From Cloacimonetes bacterium UBA4175 (GTDB lineage: Bacteria; Cloacimonadota; Cloacimonadia; Cloacimonadales; Cloacimonadaceae), in contig DFUX01000034.1 of the NCBI GenBank assembly GCA_002379855.1, forward strand, positions 1 through 23,616: a stretch of DNA of 23,616 nucleotides, in the 5' to 3' direction. How positions within the stretch are numbered: position 1 is the stretch's first letter; each line of letters begins with the position of its first letter. Positions 1-6,600 of this stretch are shown here, piece by piece. The position numbers and the translations under genes were made by a program. The notes beneath the pieces were generated by a model. It worked only from the letters and a program-made list of their open reading frames with translations. It made no database searches and had not been told where the DNA came from.

Positions 1-305
1 TCTCCGCCCTGGATCATGAAATCCGGGATCACACGATGGAAATAGGTCTTGTTATAGAAACCCTCGCTACTCAGCTTAACAAAGTTATCCACGGTTTTGG
101 GGGCAATGTCTGGCCAGAGCTCAAGTCCTATGTTTCCATAGGTGGTCTTGATTATCAGGTTCACTGTGTCTGGTTTTGCTTCCATGTTTTCCTCACTTGC
201 GTTGTCGTCCGATTTATGCGCCGCGTTGCTCTGGCAGTTTAGCATGGTGAAACTGAAAGCCAGGAGCAAGGCAGCCAAAGCGATCTTACTAATGTGCATT
301 CTCAT
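1..305 (-). CDS. Cyclophilin-type peptidyl-prolyl isomerase, 3' end cut by window edge
   Basis: Only the first 101 codons are in the window; the rest lies beyond position 1. The reverse strand reads an ATG at 305, a basic then hydrophobic stretch (MRMHISKIALAALLLAFSF) ending near a Cys (TMLNC), then a polar linker and the cyclophilin start: a TYGNIGLELWP segment, APKTVDNFVKL and YFHRVIPDFMIQGG. The FHRVIPDFMIQGG block is the family's active-site signature, with the catalytic Arg in HRV. The N-terminus indicates export. The Cys makes a lipoprotein possible, but the lipobox is poor (Asn before Cys), so a periplasmic location is equally likely. The family catalyses cis-trans isomerisation of X-Pro bonds and helps fold envelope proteins. 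Its ATG overlaps the TGA of the upstream metallophosphoesterase gene (ATGA), so it is probably translated as the last visible gene of the ribH operon. Confidence 0.9.
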   Translation of the reverse strand, partial: MRMHISKIALAALLLAFSFTMLNCQSNAAHKSDDNASEENMEAKPDTVNLIIKTTYGNIGLELWPDIAPKTVDNFVKLSSEGFYNKTYFHRVIPDFMIQGG

Positions 306-1051
306 GCTTGTGTCTCCTTAATTTTATATGTTTTCAATTCTGGTTTCCCATCTATGATTTCCAAATAACTGTGGTGCCTCATCCAGTCTCCGCAGTTAGC
401 ATATATCCCGCCATCCAACTCTTTTAGAATTGGATAGTGGCTGTGGCCCATCACGACGATGTCGAAGTTTTTCCTCGATAGCTGCCTGGCAGCGTAGTCC
501 TGCAAACCAGACGCTTTCTTTCTTTTGAGCTTGGAAGATACCTTCCGCAGACGTGAGGAGCGGGAAAGCTTGTGCCCCAGCCAGAGGGCAAGATCCGGGT
601 GCAGCATTGAAAACAACCACCGCACACCCTTCATGCGGATCACCTTGCGTAGTATCTTATAGCGGACGTCGTTCACAGTGTGCAGGTCGCCATGGGTGAA
701 GAGCATCTTTTTGCCGTCCGCCTCCAGCCTGTAGAGATCGTCGTGGATTTCCATCCGCAGATAGTCACGCAAGAAGCTATTGAACCAAAAATCGTGGTTT
801 CCGCTTATTAAAACCAGCTTGCAGCCTTGCTCTCCGATCTCAGCCAGCCGATGCAACAAAGGGAAATACTGCTTGATGATGGTGTATTTCCAGTCATACC
901 AGAGATCGAAGATGTCGCCGTTGAGCACCATCAGATCATAGCGTCCCACAGCTTCGCGCAAAAAAGACAATACGATCCTGGCGTTGGCTTTGTCATCAGG
1001 GCTGCTCTGAATGTATTTGAAATGGATGTCGGAGAGAACGCAGATCTTCAT
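302..1051 (-). CDS. LpxH-like UDP-2,3-diacylglucosamine pyrophosphatase / calcineurin-type metallophosphoesterase
   Basis: A 249-residue protein carrying the full metallophosphoesterase motif set: SDIH (D8, H10), NGDIFDLW (44-51), GNHDFW (84-89), FTHGD (118-122) and GHSHYP (202-207). The order, the NGDxFDxW form and the length match LpxH, which hydrolyses UDP-2,3-diacylglucosamine to lipid X at the inner face of the inner membrane during lipid A synthesis. A basic helical stretch around 160-180 could contact the membrane. The LpxH assignment is family-level: related UDP-diacylglucosamine hydrolases and general phosphoesterases share these motifs. I chose the ATG at 1051 because it gives the compact family N-terminus MKICVLSDIH. 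An in-frame GTG at 1060 would add three residues and overlap the upstream gene. The upstream DUF4159 gene stops at 1053, one base before this ATG, and the downstream prolyl isomerase starts within ATGA at 305-302. Confidence 0.85.
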   Translation of the reverse strand: MKICVLSDIHFKYIQSSPDDKANARIVLSFLREAVGRYDLMVLNGDIFDLWYDWKYTIIKQYFPLLHRLAEIGEQGCKLVLISGNHDFWFNSFLRDYLRMEIHDDLYRLEADGKKMLFTHGDLHTVNDVRYKILRKVIRMKGVRWLFSMLHPDLALWLGHKLSRSSRLRKVSSKLKRKKASGLQDYAARQLSRKNFDIVVMGHSHYPILKELDGGIYANCGDWMRHHSYLEIIDGKPELKTYKIKETQA

Positions 1052-1052
1052 C

Positions 1053-1724
1053 TCAGGCACGTGTCAGCAGATAGTAAACAATGTTGCAGCCAAAGCGCAG
1101 GGCAGCCTCCCGTATCTCTGGAGGATCCTTGTGGGTGGAGGGATCAGCCCAGCCATCGCTGATATTGCTTTCGTAAGTATAGAGGCACATCAGCCTGCCG
1201 CTGTCGTCGAACAGACCGAAAGCCTGAGGAGGCTTTTCATCGTGCATATGGATCTTGGGCAGACCGGCGGGAAACTGGTGGAAACATGAAAACAGGGGAT
1301 GGTCAGGACCCAGTTCCAGAAGTGTATATTCAGGAAAAACCCGCTTGATCTCCCTGCGGAACGAAGCATCCATCCCATAATCGTCATCCGCGTAGAGAAA
1401 TCCTCCCCGCAGCATCCATTCGCGCAGGTTTTCAATCTCCCTGTCCGACCAGGAGATGTTGCCATGCCCCGTCAGATACACAAAGGGATACTCAAACAAC
1501 CTGGCTTCATCGGCTTTCACCACAGCCTGCTCTTCCGGGAAACTTGTATTTAAGGTGGCGTTCACATAGTTGGCCAGATTGGGCAGCACTTCCGGGTCGT
1601 TGTACCAATCTCCACCACCGCCATATTGAAGGCGGGCAAAGCCGGTGAGACCGACAGAGCCCGTCACCGCGGCAAGCAGGGCAACCTGTAGCAGGAGAAG
1701 CAGGATTATCGCCGGACGCTTCAT
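1053..1724 (-). CDS. DUF4159 domain exported protein
   Basis: A 223-residue protein with a hydrophobic N-terminus (about residues 4-22) that is either a signal peptide or a membrane anchor. The body matches the DUF4159 pattern: a YVNATLNTSF region, FVYLTGHG (82-88), an LREWMLRGGFLYADDD block (100-115) and a late conserved IVYYLL. The fold is thought to resemble glutamine amidotransferase-like domains, but no catalytic Cys-His pair can be assigned with confidence, and family members have no established reaction. DUF4159 proteins often occur as single exported copies in FCB bacteria or beside MoxR/BatA-type genes; none of those is visible here. It starts within ATGA (1724-1721) overlapping the upstream membrane protein and stops one base before the LpxH-like ATG, so it is translationally coupled on both sides. 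Confidence 0.85.
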   Translation of the reverse strand: MKRPAIILLLLLQVALLAAVTGSVGLTGFARLQYGGGGDWYNDPEVLPNLANYVNATLNTSFPEEQAVVKADEARLFEYPFVYLTGHGNISWSDREIENLREWMLRGGFLYADDDYGMDASFRREIKRVFPEYTLLELGPDHPLFSCFHQFPAGLPKIHMHDEKPPQAFGLFDDSGRLMCLYTYESNISDGWADPSTHKDPPEIREAALRFGCNIVYYLLTRA

Positions 1725-3112
1725 CGGTTAACCACTTTTACGATCACGCAGATCACGGCGTTTTCCACCACCACATAAAAACAGGAATCGTATTGATCAT
1801 ATTCGGAAATGGATTGCACCTGGTTGGTAAAAGTGATTTCGCTCAAAAGCGTGCCACGTTGGCTATCGAGCGCGCTGAGTCCTTTTTCCAGAGGTATAAC
1901 AGTCACGCTGCCGTCGATGCGGGGGTCTTCACGATTGGTCAGTTCGATGCTTGTGACAGGAGTGTTGGGGAGAATATCGCTTTTCAGGGTGTCCGCCCAG
2001 GCAACTTTCCCCTCGTTGGACAGGCCAACGATCTGGTGGTCTGCCAGATTCAGCATCAAACCATACTTTGTTTGGTGCAGGGATTCGATTTTGGAGGGGA
2101 AGGTTCGATCCCAGACCATGTCTCTGTTTCTTTTCCCAAACGCGGTCAACCTGTTGCCACTGGCGATATAGATGTTGTTCTGATCAAAAGCTGGAGCAGC
2201 CGTGACAGGGTATTCCAGATCCGTGGTCCAGCCGTTGGCAAGCTCTATTGTCCTCAAAGGCGCGTTCACCACGCTTTCCCAATACTTCAGAATGTCCGGA
2301 TCCACTTTGAGGCTGGTGGATATCTTGGTGGAACCTGCCTTGACACTGGCTTTGCGCAGTAATACATCGCAAGCCCGGTTGCCAAAGGCCATGTACAATA
2401 TTGCCAAAAAGGTCAGTAGCAACAGGAAAAATGAACTGATCTGCACCCGGCTGAACTTTCTCTTCTTGCCGCTGCGCAGCCGGGGCTGATTTTCCAAGAT
2501 CAGCCACTGGGCGTTTTCCTGGGAGGAAAATGCTTCCACCACAGGAACCAGGCTGCTCACTTCCACGCCTTGTTCCACGATCCGGTTGGCGATCTGAGAG
2601 GGTATCACCAGCATTTTCTCGTTGTCTTCAATCAGCAGCCGTTGCGGTTTGACCTTTATATCTCCTTCGGACAAGCCGAACAAATTCAACTCAGCCAGAC
2701 TCTGCGCCCGGTTGTTCTTCCAGGCGCGACCTTGCTGGACAAGCTTTTTACCCTTGGTGACGGCGCAAAAGAGCCTGCCGAATTGCACAAAGTGAATCTC
2801 ACTATCGAATATCGCTCCAAAGAACAGCGACAATCCTTTTTCCCGCAGTTCAGTCTTGCGTAGCCGCGCGTGCATCTTCCAATGAAAGTCGGCAAAAAAA
2901 GTGCGCAGCCAGTTGTCTATTTCCATGCGGCTCACGCTGGCTATCGACGAATTCATGATTTCCAGCTTCACTTCCGCCTGGATCTCTTCCAGAACGCTGT
3001 CCTGTTCTTCATGCCTGATGCAGACAAACCATCCCCAGTGGCCATCCTGGGAGGCCTGCCAGTCACAGAGGCTGCCGGGAAAGGTGGACAGTTTGCTTTT
3101 GATCGAGATCAT
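1721..3112 (-). CDS. Single-pass membrane protein: PP2C-like cytoplasmic part plus outer beta-propeller-like part
   Basis: 463 residues, not recognised as a named family. Residues 1-205 have the rhythm of a degenerate PPM/PP2C phosphatase: a segment at 92-118 (GLSLFFGAIFDSEIHFVQFGR) resembles the region where PP2C proteins carry the metal-binding GDS, and 158-190 resembles the stretch after it. The Asp residues that bind metal are not recognisable, so activity is doubtful. A basic stretch (RSGKKRKFSR, 213-222) precedes one strong membrane helix (about 225-243), giving N-in/C-out topology by the positive-inside rule. The outer part (270-460) has short repeats ending in hydrophobic strands and phrases such as NNIYIASGNRLTAFGK and QIVGLSNEGKVAWADTL, typical of PQQ-like/WD-like propeller blades. 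Its ATG directly follows the TAA of the radical SAM gene (TAAATG), and its stop overlaps the DUF4159 start. A sensor or scaffold role is only a guess. Confidence 0.7.
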   Translation of the reverse strand: MISIKSKLSTFPGSLCDWQASQDGHWGWFVCIRHEEQDSVLEEIQAEVKLEIMNSSIASVSRMEIDNWLRTFFADFHWKMHARLRKTELREKGLSLFFGAIFDSEIHFVQFGRLFCAVTKGKKLVQQGRAWKNNRAQSLAELNLFGLSEGDIKVKPQRLLIEDNEKMLVIPSQIANRIVEQGVEVSSLVPVVEAFSSQENAQWLILENQPRLRSGKKRKFSRVQISSFFLLLLTFLAILYMAFGNRACDVLLRKASVKAGSTKISTSLKVDPDILKYWESVVNAPLRTIELANGWTTDLEYPVTAAPAFDQNNIYIASGNRLTAFGKRNRDMVWDRTFPSKIESLHQTKYGLMLNLADHQIVGLSNEGKVAWADTLKSDILPNTPVTSIELTNREDPRIDGSVTVIPLEKGLSALDSQRGTLLSEITFTNQVQSISEYDQYDSCFYVVVENAVICVIVKVVNR

Positions 3113-4195
3113 TTAATGCCACCATTTGATAAATGAACGCCAGAACACCCTGATAAGGGTGGGAAGATCCATCAGCATGTTGGTATAGGCGGCGTTTGCC
3201 AGGGGACACCAGCATTCGCGCTTGTGGATCGAACGGCGTTCCAGTTCTGCTTCATGATGAAACCAAATGCGCCGGAAATTGTATTTTTCCTTACGCAAAT
3301 TGCCCAGGCCTTTAGCTTTGACGCAGCAAGTCCAGATATCACCATCCGGAGATATCTGCGCCGAAGCTATGCCGGAATAGCAGGGGATTATCTGGCGTTG
3401 ATCCCGCATGATCTTTTTCACCATGTTGTAATACTCGATCCTGAAAGCCATGGTGATCTTGCTCATGCCCTTGTAGCTGCCGTTTTTTATGCGGTGGATG
3501 AGAAAGTCTATTGCGGATTTATACGCAATCAAGCTGGGTGTGATGTTTGCGCCGATGGTGTCGAGTTCCACTCTTTCCTCAGCGATCTCGGTGATGTAGG
3601 AATCAGGTTCCAGGCGCATCAGTTCGGTAGCGATGCTGGGAAAGCTGTCCACATTGAACTGCGAGATCACTGTGTGGATTCCCACCGTCAGATTCGGTAA
3701 CTTGAGCGATTGGAGCCTGCGCAGGGTAGCCAGCGCTTTTTTATAGTTACCCGGCACTTTCCTGATCTCGTCGTGCTGATTTTCCACTCCATCTATAGAG
3801 ATATTGATTATTATCTGCGCTTTGGGGCAGGCTTTGGCGATCGCTTCCACTTTTTCGGCAATACCCTGGGTCAGGATTCCATTGGTGGGTATATTGATAA
3901 TGCGGGGACGGGATATCTTGTAGATCGTGGTGACGATCTGGACCAGGTCCTGCCGCAGAAACGGCTCTCCTCCGCTGAAGGTGATCCAATAGGGAGACCT
4001 GCCGATGCTTTTGAATGTTTTTACATATTCCTCGACGCTGAAGTCACGTGCTTTTTTCTTCCAGACATTGCAGGTGCTGCAGCGGGAATTGCATGTGTAG
4101 AGCAAGCTTACAGTATAGTTCATGGGCAGTAGCCGCGGAAACCCAAGATGCTTCATAAACCAATAGGCTACTATCCTCAGTAACAGCTTCAGCAT
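3113..4195 (-). CDS. Radical SAM protein with SPASM-like C-terminus
   Basis: 360 residues. C35, C39 and C42 form the CxxxCxxC cluster that binds the SAM-cleaving 4Fe-4S centre. FSGGEPF (73-79) is the SAM-binding GGEP motif, and NISIDG (131-136) is a typical later strand of the barrel. Toward the end C272, C290, C291, C328 and C330 resemble a SPASM/twitch arrangement that holds an auxiliary cluster. The family makes radical-based changes to peptides, sugars or lipids; the substrate cannot be read from the sequence. A hydrophobic, aromatic N-terminus (LLLRIVAYWFMKHLGF) and C-terminus (IRVFWRSFIKWWH) could touch the membrane. It overlaps the upstream glycosyltransferase stop by one base (TAATG) and abuts the next gene, so the glycosyltransferase and this enzyme probably act in one pathway, perhaps on a lipid or glycan precursor. 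Confidence 0.88.
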   Translation of the reverse strand: MLKLLLRIVAYWFMKHLGFPRLLPMNYTVSLLYTCNSRCSTCNVWKKKARDFSVEEYVKTFKSIGRSPYWITFSGGEPFLRQDLVQIVTTIYKISRPRIINIPTNGILTQGIAEKVEAIAKACPKAQIIINISIDGVENQHDEIRKVPGNYKKALATLRRLQSLKLPNLTVGIHTVISQFNVDSFPSIATELMRLEPDSYITEIAEERVELDTIGANITPSLIAYKSAIDFLIHRIKNGSYKGMSKITMAFRIEYYNMVKKIMRDQRQIIPCYSGIASAQISPDGDIWTCCVKAKGLGNLRKEKYNFRRIWFHHEAELERRSIHKRECWCPLANAAYTNMLMDLPTLIRVFWRSFIKWWH

Positions 4196-5109
4196 TATTC
4201 CTCGTGTTGTTCTTGTTTGGTTTTTTTAGCGGAGTTGGCTATCTCCCAAGCGAAAGGATTCTTCTTTTTTACGTGATAATCCCAACTTCCCAGCATGCGG
4301 CTGTAGGCCTCCAAAGCCATAACCGCGAATACCTTGCCAGCCGTGAGCGGCCGTTCACGCAGCTCGTCCAGCATGATCCAAAACAGGGTCCCTTTGTCCT
4401 GCGAAGCCACCTTGTAATCCTGCGTCTGCTGAAGCCAGAGATGCCCATTCTGGATCCGGCGGCGTTGCTTGATGAAGTCTCTCAGCTTCTCGGGGCCTTT
4501 GTTGTGTATCACGGCTTCCGGAATATAGCGCAGTTTCAAGCCTGCCTGCCTGACGATTGCTTCGATGCTGGCTTCATCCACAGCGGATTCGGCAGGGATG
4601 GATTCCATCAACTTGCGGAACGCGATCATTTCCCCCAATTTGGGCGAGATCATTGCCATGCGGTGATGTAAGCGCCAAAGCAGATGCACCGCGAAACCCA
4701 TGAAAGTGTTTTCGTCGTTCACCGGAACAGGCCTGCCGCCAGTGGCTCCGATCCGTTCATCACGGAAAGCGCTCACCAGCCGTTCGATAGTTCTGGGGGC
4801 AGGGATCACGTCACCACTTATCACCACCAAATAGGGAGATGTGGCCTGGGCTAAAAAAAGATTGATGGCGGAGGATTTGCCTTCCCGCCGGGCTTGCCTT
4901 ATCAGTTTCACCTGCGGATGGGACTGGGAGTATTCTGCCACCAGTTCATCGGTTCCATCCGTGCTGGCGCTGGATACCACAATTATCTCGGCTATTTTGA
5001 CGTTGCGCAGTTCCTGCGAGGTCAGAGCTTCAAGCAAAGCCAGGATGTTGCCTGCCTCGTTGTAGGCAAAAACACCCAAAGAACAGATTAGGGGTTCAGA
5101 TTGTTTCAA
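4195..5109 (-). CDS. Glycosyltransferase family 2 (GT-A fold), TTG start
   Basis: 304 residues. The N-terminal GT-A domain shows AYNEAGNI (15-22), EIIVVSSASTDGT (41-53), RREGKSSAIN (74-83), the DxD-equivalent ISGD (97-100), the acceptor-side acidic region DEASIE (177-182) and a QRRRIQNGH block (214-222) resembling the QxxRW motif of processive family members. It is expected to move a sugar from a nucleotide sugar to a lipid or glycan acceptor at the cytoplasmic face. No clear multi-pass region is visible, although 260-275 is hydrophobic. The start is a TTG at 5109, supported by AAGGAG about eight bases upstream; no ATG gives an intact N-terminal strand. That TTG overlaps the stop of the small cysteine protein upstream (TTGA), and its own TAA overlaps the radical SAM ATG. 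Family assignment is sure; substrate is unknown. Confidence 0.9.
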   Translation of the reverse strand: MKQSEPLICSLGVFAYNEAGNILALLEALTSQELRNVKIAEIIVVSSASTDGTDELVAEYSQSHPQVKLIRQARREGKSSAINLFLAQATSPYLVVISGDVIPAPRTIERLVSAFRDERIGATGGRPVPVNDENTFMGFAVHLLWRLHHRMAMISPKLGEMIAFRKLMESIPAESAVDEASIEAIVRQAGLKLRYIPEAVIHNKGPEKLRDFIKQRRRIQNGHLWLQQTQDYKVASQDKGTLFWIMLDELRERPLTAGKVFAVMALEAYSRMLGSWDYHVKKKNPFAWEIANSAKKTKQEQHEE

Positions 5110-5357
5110 ATTAAATTCTCCTTCCGGGGTTCTCTTTCATCGAAAAAAACGTCGAGAACAAGTGTCCGTGTGCATAACGGCAGTGATATCCTGCCGTCCG
5201 CCAGTTTTTCAGGTTCGCCAAACAGAGGGCACCAGTCACCGCAGGCTTTCAAGGATTGCAGCGCGAATGGGCAGGCAGACCTGCCCGGGCGCTTGTCCTG
5301 GCGCGAATAAGGTCTGCTAAGTCTCAAATATCCTGATCTGTCTATGATTGCTTTCAT
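5106..5357 (-). CDS. Small four-cysteine protein of unknown function
   Basis: 83 residues starting at the ATG at 5357, 20 bases after the nusB stop, and ending in a TGA that overlaps the TTG start of the glycosyltransferase. The same frame is open further upstream inside nusB, but that extension only shadows nusB. Visible features are C29-P-F, C39-G-D-W-C43-P-L-F and P-L-C62-T, that is C-x9-C-x3-C-x18-C, with a basic N-terminal third (RSGYLRLSRPYSRQDKRPGR) and a hydrophobic strand LVLDVFF near the end. Four spaced cysteines in a protein this short suggest a bound zinc or iron-sulphur centre, but no named family is recognised. Position, coupling to the next gene and the non-random Cys/Trp/Pro block argue that it is real. 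A weak GAG-type ribosome site lies just upstream. Confidence 0.65.
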   Translation of the reverse strand: MKAIIDRSGYLRLSRPYSRQDKRPGRSACPFALQSLKACGDWCPLFGEPEKLADGRISLPLCTRTLVLDVFFDEREPRKENLI

Positions 5358-5377
5358 ACCATCTCGCTTATCTTTTA

Positions 5378-5845
5378 TTATCCAAGACCTCTGCCAAGGG
5401 CCGTTTCCTGCAGGTCCTTTTTCACTGAGTCCAATATCCCGTTCAAAAAGCTGCCGCTGCCCTCGCTGCAAAACTTTTTGGCTATCTCAATCGCTTCGTT
5501 GATCACCACAGCCGGCGGAGTGTCCGTATGAATCAATTCATAAGTCGCTATTTGCAGTATATGCCTGTCCAGATGCGCGATACTGTCCACGCTCCAGTTT
5601 TCGGAGTGTTTGCCAATTTCCGCTTCAAGGTCGTCCAGATTGATAATCGTATTTTTGATAAGTTCTTCCGCAAAAGCGAATACTGGCGAAGAAGCATCGA
5701 TCGATTCTCTTCGGGCAAGCTGATCCAGAATCTCCGGATACTGGTTCAGGAGATCGTACTCTTTAAACTCCGTGCCGATCTCCGCGAAATCCAGAGCATA
5801 GAGTGTTTGCACCGCCAGTTCGCGTGCTTTGCGTCGCATGCCCAT
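5378..5845 (-). CDS. nusB: Transcription antitermination factor NusB
   Basis: 155 residues and all-helical in character. Family marks are RRKARELAVQTLYALDF near the start, SVDSIAHLDRHILQIATYEL (about 85-104), the VVINEAIEIAKKFC segment and GSFLNGILD close to the end. NusB binds boxA RNA with NusE (S10) and supports antitermination of ribosomal RNA operons. The length is slightly above the usual 130-145 residues, with a short tail after the last helix. The ATG at 5845 overlaps the ribH stop by one base (TGATG); an ATG two codons later is also possible. ribH-nusB is a common bacterial gene pair, which supports both calls. Confidence 0.95.
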   Translation of the reverse strand: MGMRRKARELAVQTLYALDFAEIGTEFKEYDLLNQYPEILDQLARRESIDASSPVFAFAEELIKNTIINLDDLEAEIGKHSENWSVDSIAHLDRHILQIATYELIHTDTPPAVVINEAIEIAKKFCSEGSGSFLNGILDSVKKDLQETALGRGLG

Positions 5846-6309
5846 CAGCGTATTTCCGCCAGCAGGCTGAGCATCTCCAACGCCGCGCTGGCAGCGGCAA
5901 AACCTTTGTTGCCAGCCTTGGTTCCGGCGCGCTCGATAGCCTGTTCGATGGTGTCTGTGGTCAAAATGCCATAGATTACCGGTTTGCTTTGGGCCAGGCC
6001 CACCTGCGCAATGCCTTTGCTCACTTCCGCGCTCACATATTCAAAATGCGGCGTGGCGCCCCGGATCACTGCTCCCAGGCAGATTACAGCATCGTAGTTC
6101 TTGTTTTTAGCCGCTTCCTGGGCCACCAAGGGTATCTCAAAAGCTCCCGGCACCCACAACACGGTGATGTCCTTGTCCTTCACTTCGTGCCGCAGCAGAC
6201 AATCGACCGCGCCTTCCACCAGCTTGCGGCTGATCAGTTCGTTGAACCGGCTTGCCACCAGGGCAAACCTGTATCCTTTGGAAACCAGATTACCTTCGAT
6301 CACTTTCAT
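5845..6309 (-). CDS. ribH: 6,7-dimethyl-8-ribityllumazine synthase
   Basis: 154 residues, the standard length. It condenses 5-amino-6-ribitylaminouracil with 3,4-dihydroxy-2-butanone 4-phosphate in the second-to-last step of riboflavin synthesis, usually as an icosahedral or pentameric assembly in the cytoplasm. Visible marks are ASRFNELISRKLVEGA (19-34), VPGAFEIP (53-60), GAVIRGATPHFEYV with the active-site His88, the GILTTDT strand, and the AGTKAGNKGFAAA block that closes the phosphate site. The ATG at 6309 follows an AAGGAG site with six-base spacing. It is the first gene of the long minus-strand operon, and no other riboflavin gene is in the window. No FMN riboswitch was found upstream. 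Confidence 0.97.
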   Translation of the reverse strand: MKVIEGNLVSKGYRFALVASRFNELISRKLVEGAVDCLLRHEVKDKDITVLWVPGAFEIPLVAQEAAKNKNYDAVICLGAVIRGATPHFEYVSAEVSKGIAQVGLAQSKPVIYGILTTDTIEQAIERAGTKAGNKGFAAASAALEMLSLLAEIR

Positions 6310-6350
6310 TGTAGGCTCCTTGCTCTTAAGGTTTTTTTATCGATCAAACC

Positions 6351-6378
6351 ATATTATTCAGAGGCGAAATTCGTTCAA
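6351..6378 (-). promoter_or_regulatory. Candidate sigma70-type promoter for the ribH operon
   Basis: On the minus strand TTGAAC (6378-6373) is followed after 16 bases by TAATAT (6356-6351), each 4/6 to consensus. Transcription would begin around 6344, giving a leader of about 35 bases that ends in the AAGGAG site before the ribH ATG. The call rests on spacing and position only. Confidence 0.4.
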
Positions 6379-6430
6379 GGAAAATCTTTATCCACTCAAA
6401 CTCCAAAGATGCCTCTTTCATTTGCTGCAT

Positions 6431-6482
6431 CAGGGTTTGGGCTATACAACCCTGGGTCATCCTTAACCAGGTTAAGGATGAC
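6431..6482. repeat. Composite intergenic palindrome with GTCATCCTTA arms
   Basis: A perfect inverted repeat has arms GTCATCCTTAAC (6456-6467) and GTTAAGGATGAC (6471-6482) around a three-base loop. It sits directly beside a second dyad, CAGGGTT (6431-6437) with AACCCTG (6448-6454). It lies between the protease terminator and the ribH promoter. The core GTCATCCTTA recurs in the palindrome at 14944-14990, so this is probably one copy of a dispersed element rather than a terminator: there is no T-run on either side. Confidence 0.7.
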
Positions 6483-6521
6483 TAAGGGAAGAGCCACGGT
6501 TTGGCAAGACGCTCAAATGAG

Positions 6522-6545
6522 AAGGGCTTCCCAGCGGAAGCCCTT
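6522..6545 (-). terminator. Hairpin terminator after the subtilase gene
   Basis: Perfect ten-base arms AAGGGCTTCC and GGAAGCCCTT surround a four-base loop, starting 56 bases beyond the protease stop on the minus strand. The sequence after the stem on that strand is CTCATTTGAG, so the T-tract is poor and termination may be partial or only 3'-end protecting. Confidence 0.55.
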
Positions 6546-6600
6546 GCAACATTGTGAGTTATAAGAGAATACCTGATTCCCTTACGATATCTGCACCGGT

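Noticed and set aside
5358..5471. N-terminal extension of the small Cys protein into nusB
   Set aside because: The extra residues merely translate nusB in another frame; the ATG at 5357 gives a sensible intergenic start.
6310..6430. FMN riboswitch upstream of ribH
   Set aside because: None of the conserved RFN blocks (such as GGGGCAGGGTGAAA or the CCGAC-type core) is present on the minus strand.
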